Of a stretch of DNA of 64,000 bases, positions 28,137 through 41,592 are shown in pieces (the first letter of the stretch is position 1; the number at the start of each line of letters is the position of its first letter). The stretch is from NCBI RefSeq assembly GCF_037479095.1, contig NZ_JBBGZW010000001.1:2294001-2358000 (forward strand). Direction: 5' to 3'. This DNA is from Pantoea nemavictus. GTDB taxonomy: Bacteria > Pseudomonadota > Gammaproteobacteria > Enterobacterales > Enterobacteriaceae. A program made the position numbers and the translations under genes. The notes under the pieces were generated by a model that saw only the letters and a list, made by a program, of their open reading frames with translations, did not search any database and was not told the DNA's origin.

Positions 28137-29770
28137 CGCTGGGAGAAATTCGGCGCTTATATTTCATCATCAAGATCTTTCTCACTTATGGCCTTGATGA
28201 ACTGATTCCCCGCATGCGCTTCACGCTGCTGTTACGCCTGTGGCGGCGCTGCATCTTCTGGATCCCTAACCAACACAAAGACGCCTCGCCTGGCGTGCGC
28301 ATCCGTTTAGCCATGGAGCAGCTTGGTCCGGTGTGGATCAAGTTCGGTCAAATGCTCTCCACGCGACGCGATCTGTTCCCGCCAGCGATTGCCGATGAGC
28401 TTGCCGTGCTGCAGGACCGCGTGGCGCCGTTTGATGGCGTCAAAGCGAAGCAGCAGATTGAACAGTCGATTGGCGGCCCGGTGGAAACCTGGTTTGAAGA
28501 CTTCGACATTAAACCGCTGGCCTCTGCATCTATTGCACAGGTGCACACCGCCACGTTGAAGTCCAACGGCCGCGCCGTGGTGATCAAAGTGATTCGTCCC
28601 GATATCCTGCCGGTGATCAAAGCGGACATGCGGTTGATTTATCGTCTGGCGCGTTGGGTGCCGCGTTTGCTGCCGGATGGACGTCGTCTGCGTCCGCTGG
28701 AAGTGGTACGCGATTACGAAAAAACCCTGATTGATGAGCTGAATCTGCTGCGTGAAGCGGCCAACGCCATCCAGCTGCGTCGTAACTTCGACCAAAGCCG
28801 CATGCTTTACGTACCCGAAGTGTTCTCTGATTACTGCAGTGAATCAATGATGGTAATGGAGCGCATTTACGGCATTCCGATCTCGGATATCGCCACGCTG
28901 GAGCAGCACGGCGTCAATATGAAGTTACTGGCAGAGCGCGGCGTGCAGGTGTTCTTCACCCAGGTGTTCCGCGACAGCTTCTTCCATGCCGACATGCATC
29001 CTGGCAATATCTTCGTCAGCTACGATCACCCAGAAGATCCACAGTACATCGGCATCGACTGCGGTATTGTCGGTTCACTGAATAAAGAAGATAAGCGCTA
29101 TCTGGCGGAAAACTTTATCGCCTTCTTTAATCGCGATTACCGCAAAGTGGCTGAGCTGCATGTGGATTCAGGCTGGGTGCCGCTGGATACTAACGTTGAA
29201 GATTTTGAGTTTGCCATTCGTACCGTGTGTGAGCCGATTTTCGAAAAACCGCTGGCTGAGATCTCCTTCGGTCACGTGTTACTGAATCTGTTTAATACCG
29301 CGCGTCGCTTCAATATGGAAGTGCAGCCGCAGCTGGTGCTGCTGCAGAAGACGTTGCTGTATGTCGAAGGGATTGGTCGCCAGCTCTATCCTCAGCTCGA
29401 CTTGTGGAAAACCGCCAAGCCGTTCCTGGAAGATTGGATCAAAGATCAGATTGGTATCCCGGCAATAATGCGTGCGGTGAAAGAGAAAGCGCCGTACTGG
29501 GCGGAAAAACTGCCGGAGTTGCCGGAGCTATTTTACGACAGTATGCGCCAGCACAAATTATTGAAGCACAGCGTCGATAAACTCGTCACCGATTTAAACG
29601 TACAGCGCACACGAAATCATCAGGCGCGCTATCTGTTTGGCGTAGGAGCTACACTGTTATTAAGTGGCACCGCCGTACTGTTAAGTCGACCGGATTGGGA
29701 TTTCTTCCCGGCGCTTTTAATGGCTGCCGGCATCGTCACCTGGCTTATTGGCTGGCGCAAGACAAACTGA
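28133..29770 (+). CDS. ubiB: ubiquinone biosynthesis protein UbiB
   Basis: 545 residues (E. coli 546). UbiB is an atypical protein-kinase-like ATPase (ABC1/ADCK/COQ8 family) needed for ubiquinone synthesis. The KxGQ signature is in [15 protein letters not shown], the alanine-rich loop replacing the glycine-rich loop is in [13 protein letters not shown], and the catalytic-loop block is [11 protein letters not shown]. Two C-terminal membrane helices (about 500-540) anchor it to the inner membrane. It is the last gene of ubiEJB, with tatA 110 bases downstream. Confidence 0.97.
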   Translation: MTLGEIRRLYFIIKIFLTYGLDELIPRMRFTLLLRLWRRCIFWIPNQHKDASPGVRIRLAMEQLGPVWIKFGQMLSTRRDLFPPAIADELAVLQDRVAPFDGVKAKQQIEQSIGGPVETWFEDFDIKPLASASIAQVHTATLKSNGRAVVIKVIRPDILPVIKADMRLIYRLARWVPRLLPDGRRLRPLEVVRDYEKTLIDELNLLREAANAIQLRRNFDQSRMLYVPEVFSDYCSESMMVMERIYGIPISDIATLEQHGVNMKLLAERGVQVFFTQVFRDSFFHADMHPGNIFVSYDHPEDPQYIGIDCGIVGSLNKEDKRYLAENFIAFFNRDYRKVAELHVDSGWVPLDTNVEDFEFAIRTVCEPIFEKPLAEISFGHVLLNLFNTARRFNMEVQPQLVLLQKTLLYVEGIGRQLYPQLDLWKTAKPFLEDWIKDQIGIPAIMRAVKEKAPYWAEKLPELPELFYDSMRQHKLLKHSVDKLVTDLNVQRTRNHQARYLFGVGATLLLSGTAVLLSRPDWDFFPALLMAAGIVTWLIGWRKTN

Positions 29771-29807
29771 TTGTCTGCCTGGTTCAAATCGCGTAATGTC
29801 GCAAGCT

Positions 29808-29831
29808 AAAGCCCGAAATCATACGGGCTTT
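29808..29831 (+). terminator. possible terminator between ubiB and tatA
   Basis: AAAGCCCG pairs with CGGGCTTT around a short A/T-rich loop. Only a short T run follows, so read-through into tatA is possible. Confidence 0.45.
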
Positions 29832-29880
29832 CTGTGCGTTACAGTCAACAGTTTTTCACAGAATATTAGAGGCATATCTC

Positions 29881-30135
29881 ATGGGCGGTATCAGTATTTG
29901 GCAATTGTTAATCATTGCCGTCATTGTTGTTCTTCTGTTCGGTACCAACAAACTTCGCAACCTGGGTTCGGATTTGGGTTCTTCTATCCGCGGCTTCAAA
30001 AAAGCCATGGGCGATGAAGACGATAAAAAGGATCAACCGAAAGAGCAGGACGCTGACTTCAACGCCAAAACTCTGGCAGACAAACAGCAAACCTCGGCGA
30101 CTAAAGACGACGCCCGGAACGACAAGCAGGTATAA
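29881..30135 (+). CDS. tatA: twin-arginine translocase subunit TatA
   Basis: 84 residues. TatA oligomers form or weaken the membrane path for folded twin-arginine proteins. A short N-terminal membrane helix ([18 protein letters not shown]) is followed by the hinge [26 protein letters not shown], which forms the amphipathic helix, and an acidic/basic tail. The order tatA-tatB-tatC with 2-base gaps is the normal operon. Confidence 0.97.
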   Translation: MGGISIWQLLIIAVIVVLLFGTNKLRNLGSDLGSSIRGFKKAMGDEDDKKDQPKEQDADFNAKTLADKQQTSATKDDARNDKQV

Positions 30136-30137
30136 CT

Positions 30138-30665
30138 GTGTTCGACATTGGTTTTAGTGAACTGGTATTGGTGTTCGTGATCGGGCTGATTGTGCTTGGC
30201 CCGCAGCGATTACCGGTTGCGGTGAAAACCGTCGTCGGCTGGATCAGAGCCATTCGCTCGCTGGCCGCGAATGTACAAAACGAACTGGCACAGGAGCTGA
30301 AACTGCAGGAATTGCAGGACAGCCTGAAAAAGGTGGAAGAGGCGGGTCGTGGCACGCTGTCACCGGAGCTGAAAGAGTCGATGGAAGAACTGCGTAAAAC
30401 CGCCGACTCAATGAAGCGCTCCGTGCAGCAGAGTATCGATCTCGAAAAAGAGGAAGATGAAGCCAACACCATTCATCAGACTCCGCCAGCAGTAGCGCAG
30501 CCGGCTACTTCCCCTGCGGTCACGCCTGCTGCTGCAGAACATCAAACCAGTGCCGCAGCACAGGTTCCGCAGCCAGTTGACGTAACTTCTGCAGTGGATA
30601 ATCCTCCCGTCGCCAGTGCCCCGCAAAGCACTGCGAAGATTTCTCTCGTAAAAGATGAACGATAA
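30138..30665 (+). CDS. tatB: twin-arginine translocase subunit TatB
   Basis: 175 residues, GTG start at 30138, two bases after the tatA stop. TatB forms the receptor complex with TatC for twin-arginine signal peptides. It has the membrane helix [26 protein letters not shown] with the TatB-specific Glu at position 8, then a long amphipathic helix and a Pro/Ala/Gln-rich tail (about 115-165) that is more variable. No oddities are seen. Confidence 0.97.
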   Translation: MFDIGFSELVLVFVIGLIVLGPQRLPVAVKTVVGWIRAIRSLAANVQNELAQELKLQELQDSLKKVEEAGRGTLSPELKESMEELRKTADSMKRSVQQSIDLEKEEDEANTIHQTPPAVAQPATSPAVTPAAAEHQTSAAAQVPQPVDVTSAVDNPPVASAPQSTAKISLVKDER

Positions 30666-30667
30666 AC

Positions 30668-31426
30668 ATGGCCGTTGAAGATACCCAACCGCTCATTAGC
30701 CATCTGATTGAGCTGCGTAAGCGTTTGTTGAATTGCATCATCGCTGTTTTAGTCATCTTTCTGTGTCTGGTCTACTTCGCCAATGACATTTACCATCTGG
30801 TAGCGTCACCATTGATTAGCCAGATGCCGGCTGGTGCGAGCATGATCGCCACCGACGTAGCATCACCCTTCTTCACGCCAATTAAGCTCACCATTATTGT
30901 CTCGGTGTTTCTTGCCGTGCCGGTGATTTTGTATCAGGTGTGGGCGTTTGTCGCGCCAGCGCTCTATCGTCACGAGCGTAAACTGGTAATGCCGCTGCTG
31001 TTCTCCAGTACGCTGCTGTTCTACGTCGGCGTGGCGTTTGCGTATTTCATCGTGTTCCCGCTGGCGTTTGGTTTCTTCGCCAAAACGGCACCGCAAGGCG
31101 TGACCATCGCCACGGATATCACCAATTATCTCGACTTCGTCATGACCATTTTCATGGCCTTTGGCGTGGCGTTTGAGGTGCCGATTGCCATTGTGCTGCT
31201 GTGCTGGACAGGCATTACTTCACCTGACGATCTGAGAAAGAAACGTCCGTATATGCTGGTTGGCGCCTTCGTCGTTGGGATGTTGCTCACACCGCCGGAT
31301 GTTTTCTCCCAAACTTTGCTCGCTATTCCGATGTACTGCCTGTTTGAAGTCGGCGTATTCTTCTCCCGCTACTATGTGGGTAAAGGGCGTCAGTCTTCGG
31401 ATGAGGAACAGAATACCGAATCCTGA
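30668..31426 (+). CDS. tatC: twin-arginine translocase subunit TatC
   Basis: 252 residues with six membrane helices. TatC recognises the twin-arginine motif through its first cytoplasmic segment; the N-terminal [23 protein letters not shown] contains the conserved HLxELRxRL block. The conserved glutamate of the second cytoplasmic region and the FEVPI stretch ([13 protein letters not shown]) are present. The C-terminal tail is charged. It is followed by a clear terminator. Confidence 0.97.
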   Translation: MAVEDTQPLISHLIELRKRLLNCIIAVLVIFLCLVYFANDIYHLVASPLISQMPAGASMIATDVASPFFTPIKLTIIVSVFLAVPVILYQVWAFVAPALYRHERKLVMPLLFSSTLLFYVGVAFAYFIVFPLAFGFFAKTAPQGVTIATDITNYLDFVMTIFMAFGVAFEVPIAIVLLCWTGITSPDDLRKKRPYMLVGAFVVGMLLTPPDVFSQTLLAIPMYCLFEVGVFFSRYYVGKGRQSSDEEQNTES

Positions 31427-31474
31427 TGTCTTTTAAGCAGGGCACCCGCCAGCAAGCGGGAAGAGAATGAATCT

Positions 31475-31500
31475 AAACCGCCTAACCGGGCGGTTTTTTA
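31475..31500 (+). terminator. Rho-independent terminator of tatABC
   Basis: AACCGCC pairs with GGGCGGTT around TAACC, followed by six T. It lies between tatC and tatD, suggesting that tatD here has its own transcript or depends on read-through. Confidence 0.88.
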
Positions 31501-31513
31501 TTGGGGAGAAAAC

Positions 31514-32296
31514 ATGTTTGATATCGGTGTAAACCTGACCAGCACGCAATTCGCAAAAGATCGCGAGCAGGTTGTGAAACGTGCGCGCGAAGCAGGCGTC
31601 ACCGGCCTGTTAATTACCGGCACTAACGCGCTGGAGAGCCAGCAGGCACGTCAGCTGGCGGCATTACACGCCGGCTACTGCTGGTCGACGGCGGGCGTTC
31701 ATCCGCATCATGCCAGTGAATGGTCGGTGGAAACGGCGAATACCTTGCGTCGTCTCGCGGAAAGCGCCCAGGTTGTCGCCATCGGCGAATGCGGCCTGGA
31801 TTTTAACCGCAATCTTTCGGCCCACGATCAACAGGAGTACGCCTTTGATGCGCAGCTCGCACTGGCTGCAGAACTGCAGCTGCCGGTATTTCTTCATTGT
31901 CGTGAAGCGCACGATCGTTTTGTGGCGGTGCTTGAGCCGTGGCTGCCAAAACTGGTGGGCGCGGTGGTGCACTGCTTTACCGGTACGCGTGATGAGCTGC
32001 AAGCGTGCCTGGCACTCGGGTTGTCAGTAGGCATTACCGGTTGGGTGTGCGACGAACGTCGCGGTATGGAACTGCGCGAATTGCTGCCGTTGATTCCGGC
32101 TGAGCGTCTGTTACTGGAAACCGACGCACCCTATTTACTGCCGCGCGATATGCATCCACGTCCCACTTCGCGCCGCAATGAGCCGTGCTTCCTGCCGCAC
32201 ATTGTGCAGCAAGTGGCGAACTGGCGTGGAGAAGAGGCGGAAGCGCTGGGCGCGCAGGTCAATCGCAACGCGCGTCAACTTTTTAAGCTGGCCTAA
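31514..32296 (+). CDS. tatD: TatD-family metal-dependent DNase
   Basis: 260 residues, as in E. coli. TatD is a TIM-barrel metallohydrolase with 3'-5' exonuclease activity, not part of the export machine despite its place. Metal-ligand blocks are visible: [34 protein letters not shown] and LLETDAPYL. The usual N-terminal HxH is replaced by the GVNLTS form typical of TatD orthologues. Its stop codon (32294-32296) overlaps the stop of convergent rfaH. Confidence 0.95.
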   Translation: MFDIGVNLTSTQFAKDREQVVKRAREAGVTGLLITGTNALESQQARQLAALHAGYCWSTAGVHPHHASEWSVETANTLRRLAESAQVVAIGECGLDFNRNLSAHDQQEYAFDAQLALAAELQLPVFLHCREAHDRFVAVLEPWLPKLVGAVVHCFTGTRDELQACLALGLSVGITGWVCDERRGMELRELLPLIPAERLLLETDAPYLLPRDMHPRPTSRRNEPCFLPHIVQQVANWRGEEAEALGAQVNRNARQLFKLA

Positions 32297-32781
32297 AGCT
32301 TGCGGAACTGCTTGTTATCCACGCTGCGCATCACCTGTTTGTTCAGCATGTTCAGCAGCAGAACGGAGCGCGTTTCACCATCCGGCTCGGCAAAAATCGC
32401 GCGCAGTCCTTCGAAGGTGCCATCGGTGATGATCACTTCATCACCGCTCTGCGGCGTTTCCGGATCTAACACGATCTGCGGCGCGTCGGTTTGTAGCGCT
32501 TCGATCACATCGTGCGATACGGTAGCCGGCATGGCGCCGAAGCGCACGAAGTGGCTGACGCCGCGCGTGCTGCTGATGGTGGTGGTGTGAATCGCTTCGG
32601 GATCGAACTCGATAAACAAATAATTGGGGAACAGCGGCTCACTCACGGTGGTGCGTTTACCGCGCACAATCTTCTCCAAAGCGATCATTGGGCTCAGGCA
32701 ATTCACCGCTTGCCGCTCAAGATGCTCTTTCGCGCGCAACAGTTGTCCACGTTTGCAATAGAGTAAGTACCAGGATTCCAT
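32293..32781 (-). CDS. rfaH: transcription antitermination factor RfaH
   Basis: 162 residues from ATG 32781 ([20 protein letters not shown]), the E. coli length. This NusG paralogue loads at ops sites in LPS core, O-antigen and other long surface operons and promotes elongation and translation. The N-terminal NGN domain holds [11 protein letters not shown], the RNA-polymerase-binding part; the C-terminal KOW region ([18 protein letters not shown]) is the fold-switching domain. Longer upstream codons give no family match. It is divergent from pepE. Confidence 0.96.
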   Translation of the reverse strand: MESWYLLYCKRGQLLRAKEHLERQAVNCLSPMIALEKIVRGKRTTVSEPLFPNYLFIEFDPEAIHTTTISSTRGVSHFVRFGAMPATVSHDVIEALQTDAPQIVLDPETPQSGDEVIITDGTFEGLRAIFAEPDGETRSVLLLNMLNKQVMRSVDNKQFRKL

Positions 32782-32989
32782 AACTGCTCCCAAAGAATGG
32801 ACGCTAAGAATATCAAACCTGCTGACAGAGTTATAGCGCATCGGCGGAGGGAAACCCTGTGCTGAAAAAAATTCACTGCGAATTTTCTGATTGATGCGGC
32901 TAATTAACGCTTTCGTGCAAGAAAATTGACGGCTGGCGACCATCTGTATCAGACTCCATCCCCATCTTTCGATTGAAAAGGAGTGGCCG

Positions 32990-33721
32990 ATGGAACTGTT
33001 CCTGTTAAGTAACGGCAAAGTGGCCGAGGATGCGCCGCTGTTGAGTTACGCCCACCCGCAGCTACACGCGATGATCGCCCAGCGCGGCATTACGTCGGCG
33101 GTGCTGGTGCCCTACGCGATTATTCGTGGCGATCATGCGCAACGCGCGCAAGATTTGTCAGATTCATTAGGCATTGAAGTGCGCACGGTGCATGAGTTTA
33201 CCTCCCCCGTCGCGGCGATTGAGCAAGCCGAGCTGATTCTGGTGAGCGGCGGAAATACCTGGTTCCTCAATCAAATGCTGCATGAACATGGCTTGATCGT
33301 CGCGATTCAACGCGCGGTGCGCGAGCGTGATGTGCCTTACGTCGGCTGGAGCGCCGGTTGCAACGTGGCAACGCCTTCTATCCGCACCACCAATGACATG
33401 CCGGTGCGCAGCAGCGTGGTGTTGCCTGCGCTGGGCTTGTTCCCGGTGCAGATCAATCCGCATTATCTTGATGCGCACGTCAGCGGCCATATGGGCGAAA
33501 CGCGCGATGAGCGCCTGGCTGAGTTTTGCGCCGTTAACCCGCATGAATCGGTGATTGCGTTACGCGAAGCCAGTTTCCTACACGTGAGTGAAAATCGCCT
33601 GCGCTACTACAGCGCCCGCGGCGAAGACTTTAAAGTGTTCCGCCACGGCGAGCCGATTGCGGCGTATCACGATGTGCTGGCGATTCAGTCGCTGGTGCCG
33701 TTTTCCTGTCAGCCAGCCTGA
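32990..33721 (+). CDS. pepE: dipeptidase E (alpha-aspartyl dipeptidase)
   Basis: 243 residues (E. coli PepE 229). Peptidase family S51, cleaving N-terminal Asp dipeptides in the cytoplasm. The nucleophile Ser121 lies in VGWSAGCN; Asp136 in RTTNDMPV and His158 in INPHYLD complete the expected triad. Identity to E. coli PepE is clear in these blocks but lower elsewhere, so it could be a paralogue-like branch of the family. In E. coli, pepE is far away and rfaH faces ubiD directly; here pepE is inserted between them. Confidence 0.86.
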   Translation: MELFLLSNGKVAEDAPLLSYAHPQLHAMIAQRGITSAVLVPYAIIRGDHAQRAQDLSDSLGIEVRTVHEFTSPVAAIEQAELILVSGGNTWFLNQMLHEHGLIVAIQRAVRERDVPYVGWSAGCNVATPSIRTTNDMPVRSSVVLPALGLFPVQINPHYLDAHVSGHMGETRDERLAEFCAVNPHESVIALREASFLHVSENRLRYYSARGEDFKVFRHGEPIAAYHDVLAIQSLVPFSCQPA

Positions 33722-33795
33722 CTCAGAAACCTCAACATGCTAGCGTGAAACGCACCTATAATGGCGCTTCACTCTGGCCGGAAAGCTAAAGCCGC

Positions 33796-35280
33796 ATGAA
33801 ATATCAGGATTTACGAGACTTCCTCGCGTTACTCGAACAGCGTGGAGAGTTAAAGCGCATCACTCAGGAGATCGATCCTGAGCTGGAGATGACCGAAATT
33901 GCCGATCGCACGCTGCGTGCCGGCGGCCCAGCGCTGCTGTTTGAAAACCCGAAAGGGTACGACATGCCGGTGCTGTGTAATCTGTTCGGCACGCCAAAAC
34001 GCGTGGCGATGGGCATGGGCCAGGAAGAGGTGAGTGCGCTGCGCGAAGTGGGCAAACTGCTGGCATTTTTGAAGGAACCGGAGCCGCCGAAAGGCTTCCG
34101 CGATCTGTTTGATAAAATGCCGCAGTTCAAGCAAGTGCTGAATATGCCAACCAAGCGCTTGCGCAATGCGCCTTGCCAGGAAGAGATTTTTAGCGGCGAT
34201 GACGTCGATCTGTCACGCATCCCGGTGATGAAATGCTGGCCAGGCGATGCCGCGCCGCTGATCACCTGGGGATTAACCGTCACGCGTGGCCCGCATAAAG
34301 AGCGCCAGAATCTCGGCATCTATCGCCAGCAGGTGATCGGCAAAAATCGCCTGATTATGCGTTGGCTGTCGCATCGCGGCGGCGCGCTCGATTTCCAGGA
34401 GTGGTGCAAAGCGCATCCGGGCGAACGTTTTCCGGTATCTGTCGCGCTCGGGGCCGACCCGGCGACCATTCTCGGCGCGGTGACGCCGGTGCCCGACACG
34501 CTCTCTGAATATGCCTTCGCCGGTTTGCTGCGTGGCAACAAAACCGAAGTGGTAAAGTGCATCTCTAACGAGCTTGAAGTGCCGGCGAGCGCAGAGATTG
34601 TGCTGGAAGGTTACATTGAGCCGGGCGATGTGGCACCGGAAGGGCCATACGGCGATCACACGGGATACTACAATGAAGTAGACAGTTTCCCGGTGTTTAC
34701 CGTGACGCACGTAACGCAACGTCGCAATCCGATTTATCATTCAACCTATACTGGGCGTCCACCGGATGAACCGGCCGTGTTGGGCGTGGCGCTGAATGAA
34801 GTGCTGGTGCCGATCCTGATCAAGCAGTTCCCGGAGATTGTTGATTTCTATCTGCCGCCGGAAGGCTGTTCTTATCGCCTCGCGGTGGTGACGATTAAGA
34901 AACAGTATGCCGGTCACGCCAAGCGCGTGATGTTTGGCGTGTGGTCGTTCCTGCGTCAGTTCATGTACACCAAGTTTGTGATTGTATGTGACGACGACGT
35001 CAACGCGCGTGACTGGAATGATGTGATTTGGGCGATTACTACGCGCATGGATCCAGCACGCGATACGGTGCTGGTTGAGAACACGCCAATCGATTATCTC
35101 GACTTTGCCTCGCCGGTTTCCGGCTTAGGTTCGAAGATGGGACTTGATGCCACCAATAAGTGGCCGGGCGAAACCACGCGCGAATGGGGCACGCCGATTG
35201 TCAAAGATCCGGCCGTTACGGCGCGCATTGACGCCATTTGGGATGAATTAGCAATCTTTGCCGAGCCGCCGCAGCGCTAA
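33796..35280 (+). CDS. ubiD: 4-hydroxy-3-polyprenylbenzoate decarboxylase UbiD
   Basis: 494 residues (E. coli 497). UbiD uses prenylated FMN made by UbiX to decarboxylate octaprenyl-4-hydroxybenzoate. The prFMN- and metal-binding regions are intact: [19 protein letters not shown], the [15 protein letters not shown] block with catalytic Glu, and [13 protein letters not shown]. The start at 33796 gives [22 protein letters not shown] as in E. coli. fre follows after 39 bases on the same strand. Confidence 0.97.
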   Translation: MKYQDLRDFLALLEQRGELKRITQEIDPELEMTEIADRTLRAGGPALLFENPKGYDMPVLCNLFGTPKRVAMGMGQEEVSALREVGKLLAFLKEPEPPKGFRDLFDKMPQFKQVLNMPTKRLRNAPCQEEIFSGDDVDLSRIPVMKCWPGDAAPLITWGLTVTRGPHKERQNLGIYRQQVIGKNRLIMRWLSHRGGALDFQEWCKAHPGERFPVSVALGADPATILGAVTPVPDTLSEYAFAGLLRGNKTEVVKCISNELEVPASAEIVLEGYIEPGDVAPEGPYGDHTGYYNEVDSFPVFTVTHVTQRRNPIYHSTYTGRPPDEPAVLGVALNEVLVPILIKQFPEIVDFYLPPEGCSYRLAVVTIKKQYAGHAKRVMFGVWSFLRQFMYTKFVIVCDDDVNARDWNDVIWAITTRMDPARDTVLVENTPIDYLDFASPVSGLGSKMGLDATNKWPGETTREWGTPIVKDPAVTARIDAIWDELAIFAEPPQR

Positions 35281-35319
35281 AAGCGGCAGACCAACCAGAC
35301 CCGAAGAAAAAGGGAACGC

Positions 35320-36021
35320 ATGACAACGTTAAGCTGCAAAGTGACTTCGGTTGAAGCGATTACGGATACGGTTTACCGCGTCCGTTTGATTCCGGCCGCG
35401 GATTTTAACTTCCGCGCGGGACAGTATTTGATGGTGGTGATGGATGAGCGTGATAAGCGCCCATTCTCGCTGGCGTCCACGCCAATGGAAAAGGACATCA
35501 TTGAACTGCACATTGGCGCCTCGGATCTTAATCTTTACGCGATGGCGGTGATGGACCGCATCAAAAACGATCGTCAGATTACGGTAGATATGCCGCATGG
35601 CGATGCCTGGCTACGCGAAGAGAGCGATCGTCCGATCATTCTGATTGCCGGCGGCACCGGTTTCTCCTATGCGCGTTCCATTCTGCTGACCGCGCTGGCA
35701 CAGAAACCCGATCGCGAAATTGCGATTTACTGGGGCGGCCGTGAGCTGATGCATCTGTACGATTTAGATGAGTTGAATGCGCTGGCGGTGAAGCACCCGA
35801 ACCTGAAAGTGATTCCGGTGGTTGAGCAACCGGCAGATGACTGGACCGGACGCAGCGGCACGGTGCTGACGGCGGTGATGCAGGATTACGCTTCACTCAG
35901 TGAACACGACATCTATATTGCTGGTCGTTTTGAGATGGCGAAGATTGCACGTGAGCGTTTCTGCGCCGAGCGCGGTGCGCTGGAAGCGCAGATGTACGGC
36001 GATGCGTTTGCGTTTATCTGA
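35320..36021 (+). CDS. fre: NAD(P)H-flavin reductase
   Basis: 233 residues, as in E. coli. Fre reduces free riboflavin or FMN with NAD(P)H, for ferric reduction, ribonucleotide reductase activation and possibly the neighbouring flavin pathway. The flavin-binding block is [10 protein letters not shown] and the nucleotide-binding block is [15 protein letters not shown]; the C-terminus ends YGDAFAFI. A ribosome site AGGGA precedes the start. Adjacency to ubiD is conserved in E. coli. Confidence 0.96.
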   Translation: MTTLSCKVTSVEAITDTVYRVRLIPAADFNFRAGQYLMVVMDERDKRPFSLASTPMEKDIIELHIGASDLNLYAMAVMDRIKNDRQITVDMPHGDAWLREESDRPIILIAGGTGFSYARSILLTALAQKPDREIAIYWGGRELMHLYDLDELNALAVKHPNLKVIPVVEQPADDWTGRSGTVLTAVMQDYASLSEHDIYIAGRFEMAKIARERFCAERGALEAQMYGDAFAFI

Positions 36022-36032
36022 CAGATAAAAAG

Positions 36033-36050
36033 CCCGCCCGAAAGGGCGGG
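36033..36050 (-). terminator. terminator of fadBA
   Basis: CCCGCCC pairs with GGGCGGG around a 4-base loop; on the minus strand it runs into CTTTTT. It lies between convergent fre and fadA and may act on both strands, better for fadA. Confidence 0.85.
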
Positions 36051-36072
36051 AACTCGTGCAGTGGTTAACGTA

Positions 36073-39430
<3,358 letters not shown>

Positions 39431-39457
39431 GTCCGTCTCCTGAAACCGCGAAAGGTG

Positions 39458-39474
39458 ATCTGGTCATACCAGAT
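39458..39474. promoter_or_regulatory. FadR operator of fadBA
   Basis: ATCTGGTCATACCAGAT is a palindrome matching the FadR core TGGTNNNACCA. It lies just before fadB on the opposite side from pepQ. FadR represses fadBA in E. coli from a site at the same place. Confidence 0.85.
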
Positions 39475-39616
39475 GATTTGGAGTGTGAGTGTGATGTTAA
39501 TTATTTGCAAACGAGAGTTTGATAATTTGATACAACGATCACAGCGCGTGCAGCACGGCATCGCCAACACGGCTGTGCTACACTGCGGCCACTTTCGCGA
39601 CATTGGAGACAAGTCC

Positions 39617-40948
39617 ATGGATTCACTGAAAACCCTGTATCACGCGCACATCAATACGCTGCAGCAGCGAGCGCAGCAGGTGCTGGCTCGCTTTAAGCTT
39701 GATGCCATGCTGATTCATTCCGGCGAGCTGCTGACCGTTTTTCTCGACGATCACGACTATCCGTTTAAGGTGAATCCTCAGTTCAAAGCGTGGGTGCCGG
39801 TGACGCAGGTGCCAAACTGCTGGTTATGGATTGATGGTGTGAATAAACCCAAGCTGTGGTTCTACTCGCCGGTGGATTACTGGCATAACGTCGAGCCACT
39901 GCCAAACAGCTTCTGGACCAACGATGTTGACGTGATTGGCCTAAAGAGTGCCGATGACATCGCGCAGTTGCTGCCTGCACAACGCGATAACGTGGCGTAT
40001 ATTGGTCCGGTACCGTTACGCGCTTCCCAGCTCGGCATTAACGGCGAGCAGGTGAACCCTAAGGGCGTGATCGATTACCTGCATTATCATCGCAGCATCA
40101 AAACCGATTACGAGCTGGCCTGTATGCGCGAAGCGCAGAAGCTGGCGGTGGCGGGGCATCGCGCAGCCAAAGAGGCATTCGAATCGGGTATGAGCGAGTT
40201 CGATATCAACATCGCTTACCTGACTGCGACCGGCCATCGCGATACCGATGTGCCATACGGCAATATTATCGCGCTTAATGAACATGCCGCGGTGCTGCAC
40301 TACACCAAACTGGACCATCAGCCGCCGGCGAAACGGCACAGCTTCCTGATTGATGCCGGGGCGGAGTATCTCGGTTATGCCGCTGACCTGACGCGCAGCT
40401 ATGCGGCGCAGAGTAAATCGCGCTATGCCGAAATGGTAGCCGCGATGAACAAGGAAGAGCTGGCGCTGATCGCCACCTTGAAAGCCGGCGTGCGCTATAC
40501 CGATTATCATCTGCAGATGCATCAGCGCATTGCGCGGCTGCTGCTGAAGTTTGAGCTGGTGAAAGGTCTGACCGAAGAGACGCTGGTGGCGGAAGATTTA
40601 ACCGGTCCGTTTATGCCGCACGGGCTGGGACATCCGCTGGGCCTGCAGGTGCACGATGTTGCCGGCTTTATGCAGGACGATAGCGGCACGCATCTGGCTG
40701 CGCCGTCGCAATATCCGTATCTGCGTTGCACGCGCGTGCTGGAACCTGGCATGGTGCTGACTATCGAACCCGGCTTCTATATCATCGATTCGCTGCTGGC
40801 GAAGCTGCGCGGCGGCAAGTTCAGCCAGTATTTCGACTGGGCGGCAATTGATGCACTGAAACCGTACGGCGGCATTCGTATCGAGGATAACGTGGTGATT
40901 CACGCTAATCGCGTTGAAAACATGACGCGCGATCTGCACCTTGCCTGA
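39617..40948 (+). CDS. pepQ: Xaa-Pro dipeptidase PepQ
   Basis: 443 residues from ATG 39617 ([20 protein letters not shown]), the E. coli length. A pita-bread-fold metallopeptidase of family M24B that cleaves Xaa-Pro dipeptides. Dinuclear metal ligands are in [19 protein letters not shown] (Asp246, Asp257), [14 protein letters not shown] (His), VLTIEPGFY (Glu) and [10 protein letters not shown] (Glu). Divergent from fadB. The stop TGA overlaps the yigZ ATG (TGATG). Confidence 0.96.
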   Translation: MDSLKTLYHAHINTLQQRAQQVLARFKLDAMLIHSGELLTVFLDDHDYPFKVNPQFKAWVPVTQVPNCWLWIDGVNKPKLWFYSPVDYWHNVEPLPNSFWTNDVDVIGLKSADDIAQLLPAQRDNVAYIGPVPLRASQLGINGEQVNPKGVIDYLHYHRSIKTDYELACMREAQKLAVAGHRAAKEAFESGMSEFDINIAYLTATGHRDTDVPYGNIIALNEHAAVLHYTKLDHQPPAKRHSFLIDAGAEYLGYAADLTRSYAAQSKSRYAEMVAAMNKEELALIATLKAGVRYTDYHLQMHQRIARLLLKFELVKGLTEETLVAEDLTGPFMPHGLGHPLGLQVHDVAGFMQDDSGTHLAAPSQYPYLRCTRVLEPGMVLTIEPGFYIIDSLLAKLRGGKFSQYFDWAAIDALKPYGGIRIEDNVVIHANRVENMTRDLHLA

Positions 40949-41565
40949 TGAATGCTTACGACATTCCCGCTGAGGCTGTGAGTCTCAGCGAGGAAACTAT
41001 CAAGAAAAGTCGTTTCATTACTCTGCTGGCGCATACTGCGGGCGTGGAAGCGGCGCGCGCGTTTGTTCAGCAGGTGAAGCAGGAGCATCCCACCGCCCGC
41101 CATCACTGCTGGGCGTGGGTGGCCGGTGCGCCGGATGATTCACAGCAGTTGGGTTTCTCTGATGATGGCGAACCGTCCGGCACGGCGGGCAAACCCATGC
41201 TGGCCCAGTTGATGGGCAGTGGCGTGGGTGAAGTGACTGCGGTGGTGGTGCGTTATTACGGCGGCATCATGCTCGGTACCGGAGGGCTGGTAAAAGCTTA
41301 CGGCGGCGGCGTGCAGCAGGGGCTGAAGCAATTAGCCCGTCAGCGTAAAGTGCCGATGGAATCCTTCAGCCTGCAATGTGATTATGCCCAACTCAGCGAC
41401 ATTGAGCGCTTGCTGCAGCGTTTTGACGGCATTATAGAAGAGAGCCATTATCTGGATCGTATTGCGCTGCGTTTAGCATTGCCGCATGCGCAGATTGATG
41501 GCTTTCGCCAAAACCTCTCTGATTACAGCCGGGGCGCGCTGACGCTCATCCCGCTGACAAACTAA
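40948..41565 (+). CDS. yigZ: IMPACT family protein YigZ
   Basis: 205 residues (E. coli 204). Two-domain YigZ/IMPACT protein: the N-terminal UPF0029 domain contains IKKSRFITLLAHT and the block FSDDGEPSGTAGKPMLAQL, then VVVRYYGGIMLGTGGLVKAYG; the C-terminal part has an elongation-factor-like fold. Function in bacteria is not well defined. It is coupled to pepQ by overlap and precedes trkH by 27 bases. Confidence 0.94.
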   Translation: MNAYDIPAEAVSLSEETIKKSRFITLLAHTAGVEAARAFVQQVKQEHPTARHHCWAWVAGAPDDSQQLGFSDDGEPSGTAGKPMLAQLMGSGVGEVTAVVVRYYGGIMLGTGGLVKAYGGGVQQGLKQLARQRKVPMESFSLQCDYAQLSDIERLLQRFDGIIEESHYLDRIALRLALPHAQIDGFRQNLSDYSRGALTLIPLTN

Positions 41566-41592
41566 AAGCATCTGTTTAAAGGAAACGGCTGA

